The notes under the pieces were generated by a model that made no database searches, was not told where the DNA came from, and was given only the letters and a program-made list of their open reading frames with translations. Shown in pieces: positions 18,188 to 26,572 of a stretch of DNA of 48,500 nt. This stretch comes from Planctomycetia bacterium (GTDB taxonomy: Bacteria; Planctomycetota; Planctomycetia; Pirellulales; Thermoguttaceae). The position numbers and the translations under genes were made by a program. The stretch lies in NCBI GenBank assembly GCA_030527185.1, contig JAUNBF010000027.1:1-48500 (forward strand), in the 5' to 3' direction. Numbering within the stretch: the first letter of the stretch is position 1; each line of letters starts with the position of its first letter.

Positions 18188-18868
18188 ATGAGTAAAATTT
18201 CCAAAATCTGGCTTCTCGTCCTGTTGTTGGTGGCGATTCCACTGGTTCCGTTCCTGCTTTGGGAAGAAAGTCTGGAACGGGGGTGTCGCGAGTGGCTGCA
18301 AACCTATGGGAATGCTCCCCTGCCCCTTTCTCTGGCGACGATTTTTTTGCTGACGACGGATCTGTTTCTGCCGATTCCGTCGAGTGTTTTGAGTGTGCTT
18401 CTGGCAAGAACGTTGACCACCCATCTTACACCATCGTGGCTGGGACTGCTGGCGACGGTGGGGGTACTCTGGACGGGGATGACGTGCGGAGCGCTGTTGG
18501 CGTGGGGATTGGGGAAACTGGGAGGCGAACGGCTGGCACGGAAACTGGCGGGGGAAGACGATTTTTTACGATTACGGCAATTCAGCGAAAAATACGGTGC
18601 CTGGATTCTGATTTGGCTGCGGGCAGTACCGTTGTTTGCGGAGGCGAGCGTGTTGGTTTTGAGTGTTTCCGGCGTGCGGTTCTGGCGAGTTTTTTTCCTG
18701 CCAGTGGCGGGGAGTAATCTGGGAATCGCGTTGGTGTATGGGCTTCTGGGGCATTCGGAAAACGGCCTTCCTTTGGGAGTGGTGGTTCTGGCCTCGATTC
18801 TGTTGCCGGTGACGGTTTCGTGGATTGCCAAAAAAGTGTTGAAGAAAAAACGTTCTTCAGCCAATTGA
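18188..18868 (+). CDS. DedA/TVP38-like VTT-domain membrane protein
   Basis: A 226-residue inner-membrane protein. Hydrophobic segments lie near residues 6-25, 46-72, 84-108, 135-180 and 195-218. The central part has the hallmarks of the VTT (SNARE-associated, DedA) domain: FLPIPSSVLSVLLAR, a glycine-rich GALLAWGLGKLGGERLA segment, and a second half with FSEKYGAWILIWLRAVPLF. DedA proteins are lipid scramblases or flippases involved in undecaprenyl phosphate and phospholipid recycling; the role here is inferred from the family. The gene has its own promoter. The next promoter (18865-18893) overlaps its stop codon. Confidence 0.82.
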   Translation: MSKISKIWLLVLLLVAIPLVPFLLWEESLERGCREWLQTYGNAPLPLSLATIFLLTTDLFLPIPSSVLSVLLARTLTTHLTPSWLGLLATVGVLWTGMTCGALLAWGLGKLGGERLARKLAGEDDFLRLRQFSEKYGAWILIWLRAVPLFAEASVLVLSVSGVRFWRVFFLPVAGSNLGIALVYGLLGHSENGLPLGVVVLASILLPVTVSWIAKKVLKKKRSSAN

Positions 18869-18893
18869 CAAAGAAAAACGGTTCCGGTACAAT
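18865..18893 (+). promoter_or_regulatory. promoter of the GH28-like/GDPD pair
   Basis: TTGACA (18865-18870) overlaps the stop codon of the previous gene. After 17 bases comes TACAAT (18888-18893). Confidence 0.65.
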
Positions 18894-18943
18894 AAAATTT
18901 TTCAACGTTGGAAGTTTTTTGAGAATGGTTTAAGGATACGATT

Positions 18944-20494
18944 ATGAGAGAGCGATACCTACCCTACGTCATTTTATTTTGCGGCATGATTTTCCTGGGA
19001 AATGGGCTGGGAAATCCTGGAATGGCCTGGTCGGAAGAGAATCCGAAGCGGATGAGTAAACAGGAAATTGTAGAGGATTTGCAAAGTCTGATCCGTTACC
19101 CGGAAAAACGCGATTTGCCGGATGTTCACCGCTATTCCCACCTGACGACCACCGTGACCGTGGCGGGGAAAACCTACACCCTCTGGCGTGCGGCCATTCA
19201 GGCTGCGTTGGACGAACATCAGGGAGTCTATCTTCCCCGGTCGGAGGAGATTTACTATCTCGACGCCCCTTTGCTGATGGATTCCAACACCACCATCCAG
19301 GCGGATGCCGACGCGCGAATTCATGCCATTCCAACGCTGCGCACCTGTCTGGTACGCAATCGTCACATGCTTCCCGGCCGGATTCGCCCGGTTTATCTCA
19401 ACGACGATTCCAGCCGTGACCAAAATCTCGTCATTTCGGGAGGCATCTGGTCGCAGGAAAGTACCGTTCGCAGGGAATCCTACGGTGCGTCGGACGCGCA
19501 AAATTCCATTCCCGGCTCGGCAGGCGTGTTGCTTTTTTCCAACGTTTCCGACCTTTCCCTGACGCACATTCGCGTTGAAAAAGGGGCACCGTTTGCCATC
19601 CATGTTTCCAACGCGAAAAATGTCTTCATTTCCGATATTTCCGTGGAAACCAACTGCGATGGCGTACACCTGAACGGGCCACTGGATCGGGCGGTGATTC
19701 AGAAACTTGACTGCGTGCGGACGGGAGATGATTGCATTGCTCTCAACGCTTGGGATTGGCCGCAAAGTGGTCCGGCATTGGGACCGATCGACCGCGTTTT
19801 GGTGCAGGACTGCCAGTCGATCCGCGGCTCGCTCAAAGATATTCGACTGTTGCCCGGCGTCTTGAAATATCCCGACGGAACGACCATCGACTGCCCGATT
19901 ACGAACGTCGTCATTCGGAATATCGTCGGCTTCAACTATTTCAAAATGTACGCTCAATCTCCGGCAGGTGCCCAGCATACGTGCCAGGTGGGAACGCTTG
20001 ACAACATCTATTTTGACAACATCCAAACGGTTTTGAGAGGTCCGTATCGCGAAAGCTGGACGAAAGATTTCTACGGTGCCATGCGTCCCACCGCCATCGG
20101 AGGGATTGCTCCGTTCAGTATCCTTTCCAACGCCCGGAATCTGACGTTTGAAAACCTGACGATTGCTTCCGATGGTGAAAATGAAAAAGGACATCCCTGC
20201 ATTTTCTACGTCGGACCGGAAAGTGCCGCTTTTCGGTGGAATCAGTACGATGCCGAGGGAAAACGGTTGAAGCCACTCGAAATTTTCATGCACGATTCCT
20301 CCTGTGTGGTCGAAAATATTGAACTACGCAACATCCGGGATGAAAAGGGGAATCTTTACCCAGAGCCGGAGAAATTGGTCAAGGAGGTTCAGTTGAGCCT
20401 GAATCCGAATTACGAAAAAACGCCTCCGCGCGGCGGTGTGGGAAGTGGGAAGGTGCGGAAAGTGACGATTCTTCCCCCCGAATCTTCTTTTTGA
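18944..20494 (+). CDS. secreted GH28-like polygalacturonase / parallel beta-helix protein
   Basis: A 516-residue protein with a signal peptide (PYVILFCGMIFLGNGLG, cut near residue 28). The body is a right-handed beta-helix with a pectate-lyase-type start (TLWRAAIQAALDEHQGVYLP) where GH28 family proteins shape the first coil. The catalytic block is recognisable: TNCDGVHLNGP (usual NTDG) and RTGDDCIALNAWDW with Asp262-Asp263 (usual GDDC). The family's later G-H and RIK motifs are not clear, so it may be a divergent rhamnogalacturonase- or epimerase-like member. The frame starts with ATG 18944, preceded by TTTAAGGATACGATT. It is followed by a glycerophosphodiesterase with a 46-base gap and probably shares its transcript. 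Confidence 0.75.
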   Translation: MRERYLPYVILFCGMIFLGNGLGNPGMAWSEENPKRMSKQEIVEDLQSLIRYPEKRDLPDVHRYSHLTTTVTVAGKTYTLWRAAIQAALDEHQGVYLPRSEEIYYLDAPLLMDSNTTIQADADARIHAIPTLRTCLVRNRHMLPGRIRPVYLNDDSSRDQNLVISGGIWSQESTVRRESYGASDAQNSIPGSAGVLLFSNVSDLSLTHIRVEKGAPFAIHVSNAKNVFISDISVETNCDGVHLNGPLDRAVIQKLDCVRTGDDCIALNAWDWPQSGPALGPIDRVLVQDCQSIRGSLKDIRLLPGVLKYPDGTTIDCPITNVVIRNIVGFNYFKMYAQSPAGAQHTCQVGTLDNIYFDNIQTVLRGPYRESWTKDFYGAMRPTAIGGIAPFSILSNARNLTFENLTIASDGENEKGHPCIFYVGPESAAFRWNQYDAEGKRLKPLEIFMHDSSCVVENIELRNIRDEKGNLYPEPEKLVKEVQLSLNPNYEKTPPRGGVGSGKVRKVTILPPESSF

Positions 20495-20540
20495 GATGTT
20501 TTACAATAAAAAATCCCTCCCTTTTAGGAAAGGACGTATC

Positions 20541-21392
20541 GTGAAAAAAATTTGGATGACAGGAATCGTTCTGCTTTGCGGATGTTGGACAGCCGAGGCG
20601 CAGTTGCCTGAAATTGCCAGCCGGATTCGTACCATGGCACACCGTGGCGATTATTACAACGCCCCGGACAACACCCTGCCGAGCCTGCAAATGGCGATTG
20701 AGACGGGGGTGGATTCCTGCGAATTCGACGTTTGGGCAACGAAGGATGGGCACCTGGTTCTGCTTCACGACAGTACGTTTGAACATGTGACGTGCGGAGC
20801 GTGCAAACGTCGCGTGACGGAAATGACGTTGGAGGAGGTGCGTGCCCTGGATGTGGGCATTTACAAGGGAGAAAAATGGAAGGGAACCCAATGCCCGACG
20901 TTGGAGGAGGCTCTGAAACTCTTTCAGGGGTCGGGGTGCATTCCGGTGATTGAAATCAAACAGCCCGGAACGGAAAAGGCGATTGCGGATATGCTCAAGG
21001 CTTACGATATGGTTCTGGAATGTGCTATCGTCTCGTTCCATCACGAGTCGATTCGGCGGATGTGGGAACTCTGTCCCGGTATTTACGCTTACCGCAACGG
21101 CGGCGAACGGAAGGAAATGACCGATGAGGAATACGTCCAATGGTTCCTCGACAGTCAGAAAGACTGCCCCTACCGTGTGGCCAATCCCTCGGCAGGCAAC
21201 ATGAACGTCCGCACGATTCAACTCCTGAAAAAAGCGGGATTTGTGGTTAGTACGTGGATTGTGGACGACCCGCAAACCATGCACCTGTACCTGGACGCGG
21301 GTATTGATACCATGACGACCAATCGTCCGGCGGTTTTTGTCAACGTCATGAAAGAACGCAAGGCTGGCGAGTTGTTAAAGAAACAAAAATGA
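20541..21392 (+). CDS. exported glycerophosphodiester phosphodiesterase
   Basis: A 283-residue enzyme releasing sn-glycerol 3-phosphate and an alcohol from glycerophosphodiesters. It has a signal peptide (KKIWMTGIVLLCGCWTAEAQ). The GDPD fingerprint starts at His34 in MAHRGDYYNAPDNTLPS, followed by CEFDVWATKDGHLVLLHD with the second catalytic His and metal ligands. The usual PENT motif is PDNT here, so a metal-binding Glu is replaced by Asp. An in-frame ATG lies 45 bases upstream, but GTG 20541 has AGGAAAGGA seven bases before it and gives a clean signal peptide. Likely co-transcribed with the GH28-like gene, scavenging phosphate and glycerol from lipids. Confidence 0.88.
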   Translation: MKKIWMTGIVLLCGCWTAEAQLPEIASRIRTMAHRGDYYNAPDNTLPSLQMAIETGVDSCEFDVWATKDGHLVLLHDSTFEHVTCGACKRRVTEMTLEEVRALDVGIYKGEKWKGTQCPTLEEALKLFQGSGCIPVIEIKQPGTEKAIADMLKAYDMVLECAIVSFHHESIRRMWELCPGIYAYRNGGERKEMTDEEYVQWFLDSQKDCPYRVANPSAGNMNVRTIQLLKKAGFVVSTWIVDDPQTMHLYLDAGIDTMTTNRPAVFVNVMKERKAGELLKKQK

Positions 21393-21601
21393 ATAAAAAA
21401 CCGCACAGCAACGCAAAATAATATTGCCGCAAGCCGCGTAACACCTGGTGCGATAGACCGATTTCAAACAGAGTTTTCGTCTTCTAACCTCTCAGGTTGG
21501 AATGTTCCTCCTCCTTGGAGGGATGGTTGTTTTCAGTGCCCCCCTATTTACACCCTGTCGAACAGGTGTCTTATCCATTTGCTATTTTCGCCCAGCCCAC
21601 C
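21393..21601. other. structured intergenic region
   Basis: No gene. Small hairpins are visible: AACCT/AGGTT near 21487, CCTCC/GGAGG near 21508 and ACACCCTGT/ACAGGTGT at 21549-21569. I could not match it to tmRNA, 6S, SRP or RNase P RNA. Confidence 0.35.
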
Positions 21602-21629
21602 TTGTCAAAAATGCCGATTGTGGTACAAT
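21602..21629 (+). promoter_or_regulatory. rpiB promoter
   Basis: TTGTCA (21602-21607), 16 bases, TACAAT (21624-21629). Confidence 0.65.
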
Positions 21630-21676
21630 GCCCTTTGTTAGTAGCCGTCTTCTCTGGCGGTCATCAGGATGAGGGT

Positions 21677-21716
21677 ACTGGCAATGTTGGAAATTTCCAA
21701 TAAAATCAATGCCAGT
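21677..21716 (+). promoter_or_regulatory. nested inverted repeat in the rpiB leader
   Basis: ACTGGCA (21677-21683) pairs with TGCCAGT (21710-21716). The perfect palindrome TTGGAAATTTCCAA (21687-21700) lies inside it. The element ends 29 bases before ATG 21746, so it could be an RNA fold or an operator. Confidence 0.4.
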
Positions 21717-21745
21717 GAGTTTAATCAATCAAGGCAGGAAAGATC

Positions 21746-22210
21746 ATGCGAATTGCAGTTGGAAGTGATCATCGTGGAGTGGGTATGTTGTCTCAGGCGA
21801 TGGAGATTCTCCGGCAGCATGGTCATGAAGTGATCGAATGCCATTCTCAAGTGACCGAAGGAACGATCGATTATCCAGAAGTCGCCGCGAAAGTTGGTAC
21901 TCTGGTCAGCAAAGGAGAGGTCGATCGCGGATTGTTGATTTGCGGAACGGGAATCGGGATGTCGATTGTGGCGAATAAGTTTCCCGGCGTTCGGGCGGCG
22001 GTCTGTCCCGATGAGTTGACTGCGGAAATCAGTCGTCGGCATAACAATCTGAATGTGCTGTGCCTTTCAGGAGATATGTTGGGACAAAACGCGCTTCATG
22101 GGGTGATTCGCGTCTGGCTGGAAACGCCCTTTGAGCATGGGCGACACGAACGTCGAATCGAAGAAATTCGCAATATTGAGCGAAAAATCAGTGCGGGGGA
22201 ATGGCCCTAA
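21746..22210 (+). CDS. rpiB: ribose 5-phosphate isomerase B
   Basis: A 154-residue cytoplasmic enzyme interconverting ribulose 5-phosphate and ribose 5-phosphate in the pentose phosphate pathway. The LacAB/RpiB fold starts with MRIAVGSDHRG. The active-site cysteine is Cys66 in LLICGTGIGMSIVAN, and the phosphate-binding part is GVRAAVCPDELTAEISRRHNNLNVL. The length is normal (about 150). The start follows CAGGAAAGATC. It has its own promoter and a terminator 34 bases after the stop codon. It works downstream of Gnd. Confidence 0.95.
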   Translation: MRIAVGSDHRGVGMLSQAMEILRQHGHEVIECHSQVTEGTIDYPEVAAKVGTLVSKGEVDRGLLICGTGIGMSIVANKFPGVRAAVCPDELTAEISRRHNNLNVLCLSGDMLGQNALHGVIRVWLETPFEHGRHERRIEEIRNIERKISAGEWP

Positions 22211-22243
22211 AAGGATTCAGGAGATGTCCACGATCGTTTCCAC

Positions 22244-22269
22244 AGGCGGCGGAGAAGGCCGCCTTTTTT
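22244..22269 (+). terminator. rpiB intrinsic terminator
   Basis: AGGCGGC, 7-base loop, GCCGCCT, then six T. It lies between the converging rpiB and permease genes. Confidence 0.85.
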
Positions 22270-22294
22270 CATGGAATAGAACATCTCCAGTTTA

Positions 22295-23239
22295 TCAGGC
22301 CAGGTCACGGTCTTCAAAAAGGATGAGCGCCACAAACATGGCAACGGTACTGTAAAGGACGGCATAAAGGGCAGCCCAGAGGAGGTATTCCAGGGAAATG
22401 GGGGCACCTCCCGCCACGGCGGCTTCGAGGCTGTAATAGGATAGCACCGGCAAAATGGCGGCCAGGAAATTCCCCACAAATCCTACGATGGCAAATTGGC
22501 CGATAGCGGATTTCACCATCAGGGGTATGAGGTGTCCCAAAGCGTAGATGGAGACGCAGATTGTCATGTTCGGAACCATCGGCAGACGTGTCGAGAGAGC
22601 GACGGCAATGGCTGTCATCATCACGACCTCCATGAACGAGAGACTCAGACCGGGAATGATCGTTATCATGGACTCCAGACAGGCACTGCTCTCCGGCTCC
22701 ACATTGCAGGTTTCACGAGCATCGTAAACCACTTTGTACGCACATGTCGGCATGAAAACGGTACTGACGATGATGAAAAAGAGAGCCACCCCCAGAACAA
22801 TTCCGAAAAATTTCCCCAACACCAACTGTCGGCGGCTGATCGGTTTGGAGAGGAGCGTGAGGGCCGTTTTTTCCTCAATTTCCTCCGAAACAGAGGTTCC
22901 GGCAGACCAGACCGCCAGGAGAATACCGAGGACTTTGATGAGCGTCAACCCTTGTGATTTCAGGATTTTCACATCTTCCCCCAGCGTATTGTAGGGAATG
23001 AAGGGAAAAATGAGTACGGCCATGACGCCTATAATGACCAAAACGGTAAAGACAGGCTGTTGGAATACCGATTTGGCCGTGTTTTCAGCAATGGCGGCAA
23101 TTTTGGGGAAGCCGAGCTTCAAAACCAGCCAGAGAAGAGCGGGCAAAACCAACGCTCCCAGAGCATAAAGCGGTACAAACCACAAAGTCCGAAACCAGGT
23201 AATCACCAAACCTGGCAAAAAGAAGGATGTCATGTCCAT
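22295..23239 (-). CDS. ABC-2 type transporter permease
   Basis: A 314-residue integral membrane protein with about seven hydrophobic segments. The segment SVSEEIEEKTALTLLSKPISRRQLVLGKFFG (residues about 115-145) is the characteristic first cytoplasmic loop of NosY/GldF-like ABC-2 permeases. In these the loop contacts the ATPase. No ATPase gene lies next to it: it is flanked by the converging rpiB and, upstream, a divergent gene. The ATPase must be encoded elsewhere. The substrate is unknown. Translation can start at ATG 23239 or two codons later; an AGGGGA site precedes both. A minus-strand TATAAT at 23333-23338 may be its -10 box, but no good -35 is visible. Confidence 0.82.
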   Translation of the reverse strand: MDMTSFFLPGLVITWFRTLWFVPLYALGALVLPALLWLVLKLGFPKIAAIAENTAKSVFQQPVFTVLVIIGVMAVLIFPFIPYNTLGEDVKILKSQGLTLIKVLGILLAVWSAGTSVSEEIEEKTALTLLSKPISRRQLVLGKFFGIVLGVALFFIIVSTVFMPTCAYKVVYDARETCNVEPESSACLESMITIIPGLSLSFMEVVMMTAIAVALSTRLPMVPNMTICVSIYALGHLIPLMVKSAIGQFAIVGFVGNFLAAILPVLSYYSLEAAVAGGAPISLEYLLWAALYAVLYSTVAMFVALILFEDRDLA

Positions 23240-23431
23240 AAAATTTCCCCTAATTCCTGGATTTCAGGTGTTTTGGCAAATTTCTCACCCCGTGCGGGTC
23301 GAAAAAATCTCCCCTCAAAATAAATTTTCCTTATTATACCGCATGGAACTTTTTTCCGGTAGGGGTACATTCCCTTTTTCCTGAAATTTCCCTGAAAACA
23401 GAGCGATTGCCGTCCGACCGAGGAAATGAAC

Positions 23432-23460
23432 TTGACAGAAAAGGGAAAATGAGCTATCTT
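23432..23460 (+). promoter_or_regulatory. promoter of the 538-aa secreted protein gene
   Basis: TTGACA (23432-23437), 17 bases, TATCTT (23455-23460). Confidence 0.55.
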
Positions 23461-23507
23461 CCTTGGGTACTTTCAGGAAAAAATATTCATGACGAAGGGA
23501 AGCGACT

Positions 23508-25124
23508 GTGTGGAAGCGTCGGATACCAGCGATACTCTTGTTAGGAACGAGCCTTTTGAACCTGGGACAGGCTCAGGAGGAGACAACCTGTTTACTCCAG
23601 TCTCAGGCCGCGTTGCAAACTCAAAATCCGTATGCCGTTCCGATTCCCGCACCCTTGCCGATGGGTTCGGACGTTCCAGTTCCTCCCCAGCGATACATTC
23701 TGCTGCGTAATGAGGAAGTTCTCTACGGTATCGTCTCCGAAGAGGGAGAAAATTACCGGATTTCCATGGAGGGGGGCAGGATTGCGATTCCCCGGACGCA
23801 GGTGGAGTGGATTGCTCCGACACTCCAGGAAATTTACGCGGTCAAGACGAAGAAAATTTATCTTCAGGATGTGGACAGTCGCTGTACTCTGATTCAGTGG
23901 TGCCTGAAAAATGAGCTTTACGCGGAAGCCCAACGGGAAATTGAGTATCTGGAACAAATCATGCCGCAACATCCCCGGATTGAGGTTTTTCACCGAAGGT
24001 TGGCGGCACTGCAAACACTTTCCGCGTCTTCCCCGCAAACCGCCCCGACAACTCCCGCGACTGGAAATTTCGTGGCAACGCAAGGACCGACCGCTTCCGA
24101 ATTGGAACAAATGGCCAACTCGATTCCTGACGATGCCATTGAGATGTACCGTCGCAAAATACAACCGATTTTTCTCCGCAACTGCATGGAAATCGGATGC
24201 CATGGGCCAGATGCCACGAACGATTTTCGGTTACTGCGTCCTTCCTCCACCATGACGCGAAGTGCCCTGTTGCGGAATATCCACACCACACTCAAGCAGG
24301 TGAATCTGATTCATCCCGAAGCCAGTCCCCTGCTCCGCAAGCCCGTGACGCCTCATGGAAAAGAGGGGCGATACATCTTTGCCAATCGGGATTATGCCAC
24401 GTATCAGTTGTTGATTGCGTGGACGTATCTGGTCGCGCAGAACAAGTATGTGCTGCCACGGGAAAAGATGTTTCCCGGTGTGAAGCCGATTCCGGTCTTT
24501 TCCCCAACGCCGCACGGACTGGAACGGACCGCCAGAATCACGCTCGAAAACAGTGTCGTTCCCATGGTCGGCGTCCATCCCAGTCTTTTTCCCCAGGCAT
24601 TGTACCCTGACCAGTACGCTCCCCCTTCCCCTCCCGCGACGCCTCAAATCGTGATGCCACGTCCCAAGGTGGAGCTGAAACTCGACACCGAATCGTCTCA
24701 GGTGGTGCCAGCCAGTGGGGAAGTCCCTGCCGGGGAAGCGGAAAAAACGGTGCGGCGGGTTTCGGCGGAAGAAGAAGTGCCGCTCGATTGGGAGCAGATT
24801 CAGACGTATATCCGGGAGCCAAAAATCTACGCGCCGGGCGAATCGTCGGCGGAAATCCAGCCGGTCGATCCTCAGGAAGGGATTGCCCCGGCACCGTTGC
24901 CCAATTTCACGCCCAAATCCCCAATGGAGTTGCTCCTGGAGACGAACGAAGGAATTGAGGAGCATACCGATGTCTCCGGGGAATTTTACTACCAGCCCGA
25001 AACGCCTGAAAAACGGAAACCGGTCGGGCAGGCCTCCGGGAGTAACCTCCTTTGGAAACAGATGCTCGAAATGCAAAAAGTACTCGATAACGAAGGAAAA
25101 AAGGGAGAGAAAACCACCCCTTGA
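23508..25124 (+). CDS. secreted planctomycete protein with a Cx4CH cytochrome-like motif
   Basis: A 538-residue protein I cannot assign a reaction to. It starts at GTG 23508 (AAGGGA before it) with a signal peptide (PAILLLGTSLLNLGQAQ). Residues about 60-110 are rich in beta strands (YILLRNEEVLYGIV). Residues 120-170 are helical and TPR-like (WCLKNELYAEAQREIEYLEQ). A Pro/Thr linker follows. Next comes IFLRNCMEIGCHGPDATNDF with Cys226, Cys231 and His232. This C-x4-C-H-G is the pattern of planctomycete cytochrome-like modules, whose spacing differs from the c-type heme motif CxxCH, so heme binding is uncertain. The C-terminal 200 residues are Pro/Glu-rich and probably disordered. It has its own promoter and no functional partners nearby. 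Confidence 0.6.
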   Translation: MWKRRIPAILLLGTSLLNLGQAQEETTCLLQSQAALQTQNPYAVPIPAPLPMGSDVPVPPQRYILLRNEEVLYGIVSEEGENYRISMEGGRIAIPRTQVEWIAPTLQEIYAVKTKKIYLQDVDSRCTLIQWCLKNELYAEAQREIEYLEQIMPQHPRIEVFHRRLAALQTLSASSPQTAPTTPATGNFVATQGPTASELEQMANSIPDDAIEMYRRKIQPIFLRNCMEIGCHGPDATNDFRLLRPSSTMTRSALLRNIHTTLKQVNLIHPEASPLLRKPVTPHGKEGRYIFANRDYATYQLLIAWTYLVAQNKYVLPREKMFPGVKPIPVFSPTPHGLERTARITLENSVVPMVGVHPSLFPQALYPDQYAPPSPPATPQIVMPRPKVELKLDTESSQVVPASGEVPAGEAEKTVRRVSAEEEVPLDWEQIQTYIREPKIYAPGESSAEIQPVDPQEGIAPAPLPNFTPKSPMELLLETNEGIEEHTDVSGEFYYQPETPEKRKPVGQASGSNLLWKQMLEMQKVLDNEGKKGEKTTP

Positions 25125-25165
25125 AAAATCCGTCGCAAAATCGGGAAAAAGAGCATCCCCCCCGC

Positions 25166-25193
25166 TTGACAAAAATGAGAAATCGGGTATAAC
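25166..25193 (+). promoter_or_regulatory. tRNA-Cys promoter
   Basis: TTGACA (25166-25171), 16 bases, TATAAC (25188-25193). A C7 run precedes the -35 box. Confidence 0.7.
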
Positions 25194-25208
25194 TCGAACA
25201 TACTTCAT

Positions 25209-25280
25209 GGCGGCATAGCCAAGTGGCTAAGGCAGATGATTGCAAATCATCCATCCCCGGTTCGAATCCGGGCGCCGCCT
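25209..25280 (+). tRNA. tRNA-Cys (anticodon GCA)
   Basis: A complete cloverleaf: acceptor GGCGGCA with CGCCGCC, D stem GCC/GGC, anticodon stem GATGA/TCATC around loop TTGCAAA, T stem CCCGG/CCGGG with loop TTCGAAT, and discriminator U. The last acceptor pair is an A7-C66 mismatch where bacterial tRNA-Cys usually has A-U. CCA is not encoded. A T-run follows directly and may end transcription. Confidence 0.95.
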
Positions 25281-25311
25281 TTTTTTATTTTAAAAGATTC
25301 TCCAAATTTTC

Positions 25312-25806
25312 TCAGAATCCGGTTATCCAGCTTCCCAAAAATCGTGCGGCATGGAGTAACCCGGCAGCCAGTAATAAAGCAACCAAAACTCTCCAACTCA
25401 CCATCCAGGCCAATCGAGCCATGTCTTCTTCGTGAAGTCGCGTTTTGGGGGGAGACAAATCCCAAAAATCAGGATATGTCTCGACTTTTTCACGAATGTA
25501 AAAAGAATGTCCAGGGTCGCGACGGCTAAAAAAAGCGTTTTCGTCAATCACTCCCCGCCGAATCAGATTACGGAATTTCGTTTCGCTGATTTTATGACAA
25601 ACATTGCCGCGACGATTGCGAACGTACCAGATAAATGGCTCCGATTCCTGTCGATCCGGTTCGGCAAACGATTCTGGAAATGTGGGAACAGGAGGAGGAA
25701 CTACATTTTTTTCGGAAATTCCTGAAACAATTTGAGGAGGCGGAGTGAATTTTCGCGTCGGCGGCTCCTGTTTACCATTTTGATCGTCGTAAAACCACTG
25801 TACCAT
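25312..25806 (-). CDS. small C-terminally membrane-anchored protein, GYF/DUF4339-like
   Basis: A 164-residue protein of unknown function. The first 55 residues are Pro-rich with a leading WFYDDQNGKQEPP. Residues about 58-105 (PFIWYVRNRRGNVCHKISET and NLIRRGVIDENAFFSRRD) resemble the GYF_2/DUF4339 domain, a small protein-interaction module common in Planctomycetes. The C-terminus is one transmembrane helix (WRVLVALLLAAGLLHAARFL), giving a cytoplasmic, tail-anchored layout. ATG 25806 has an AAGGGA site. The gene lies 12 bases after the secreted nuclease gene and probably shares its transcript. Confidence 0.6.
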   Translation of the reverse strand: MVQWFYDDQNGKQEPPTRKFTPPPQIVSGISEKNVVPPPVPTFPESFAEPDRQESEPFIWYVRNRRGNVCHKISETKFRNLIRRGVIDENAFFSRRDPGHSFYIREKVETYPDFWDLSPPKTRLHEEDMARLAWMVSWRVLVALLLAAGLLHAARFLGSWITGF

Positions 25807-25818
25807 GTTGCTTCCCTT

Positions 25819-26445
25819 TTACTGTCTGGAAACTGCGCCATCCCGCTTTTTCATCGCCGCACGATACTTCCAGGGAGGAGTCGGACACTCATCCTCCCAA
25901 AGTCCCCGTTTTTCCCGACGTGCCACTTTTTCCGCTCCCGCCAGTTCTGTTTCCTGGTTGAAATACGAATAATGCCAGGCATGCCCCTGAAGAATCATCT
26001 CTTTTTCCACATCCCAAACTCCTTCTGCCGCCCCTGTCCCGTCCGCGTTTTCCAGAAAAATCCTTCCGACGTAACGTCCGAATTTGTCCTTTTTTTCCAC
26101 TTTCACAGAAACCATTTCTCCGCCAATGAGACAAGTCAGAAACCACTTACTCTCCCAACCTCCCGACTGTCCCTGTTCCGGTGCGTCCACGGCCTGAAAC
26201 CGAATCCGATATTCCTGGCCGCGTTCCTCTTTCCAACACCCCTCTCGGAGAGTCTTTTCCGACATCACGGTGATAGTATCTCCATCGTGGACAGCCGAAA
26301 CCAGCCCCGAAATAATCTCAGGAAGCTCTCCCCACGCAAAACTTCCCATCAGCAAGCCTAACACCAGGCACGCACTTCCAGGAATTTTCCTCCCCAAGGG
26401 AAGTCTGTTTAACCAACCATTTGGGAATCGAATCGAAAAACGCAT
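25819..26445 (-). CDS. secreted thermonuclease-family (SNase-like) nuclease
   Basis: A 208-residue protein with an N-terminal signal (KIPGSACLVLGLLMGSFAWG, preceded by basic residues). The staphylococcal nuclease fold is recognisable from GLVSAVHDGDTITV (metal-binding Asp), RIRFQAVDAPEQG (catalytic Arg, Asp and Glu) and KKDKFGRYVGRIFL (second catalytic Arg). The family tail is present as MILQGHAWHY and KRGLWEDECPTPPWKYR. All key residues of the active site are present, so a calcium-dependent phosphodiesterase on external DNA or RNA is likely. The start has GAGGTGG before ATG. It is transcribed with the downstream DUF4339-like gene. Confidence 0.87.
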   Translation of the reverse strand: MRFSIRFPNGWLNRLPLGRKIPGSACLVLGLLMGSFAWGELPEIISGLVSAVHDGDTITVMSEKTLREGCWKEERGQEYRIRFQAVDAPEQGQSGGWESKWFLTCLIGGEMVSVKVEKKDKFGRYVGRIFLENADGTGAAEGVWDVEKEMILQGHAWHYSYFNQETELAGAEKVARREKRGLWEDECPTPPWKYRAAMKKRDGAVSRQ

Positions 26446-26572
26446 GTTGCCACCTCATTCCTTTTCTTGTCCGCAGATGACGCGGATGAGATTTTGCACC
26501 CATCTCCATCTTCTGTGGAAACTCTCTTTACACTGCCAAATTCTCAATCAATGTAAGGATTTTACAATCGCC

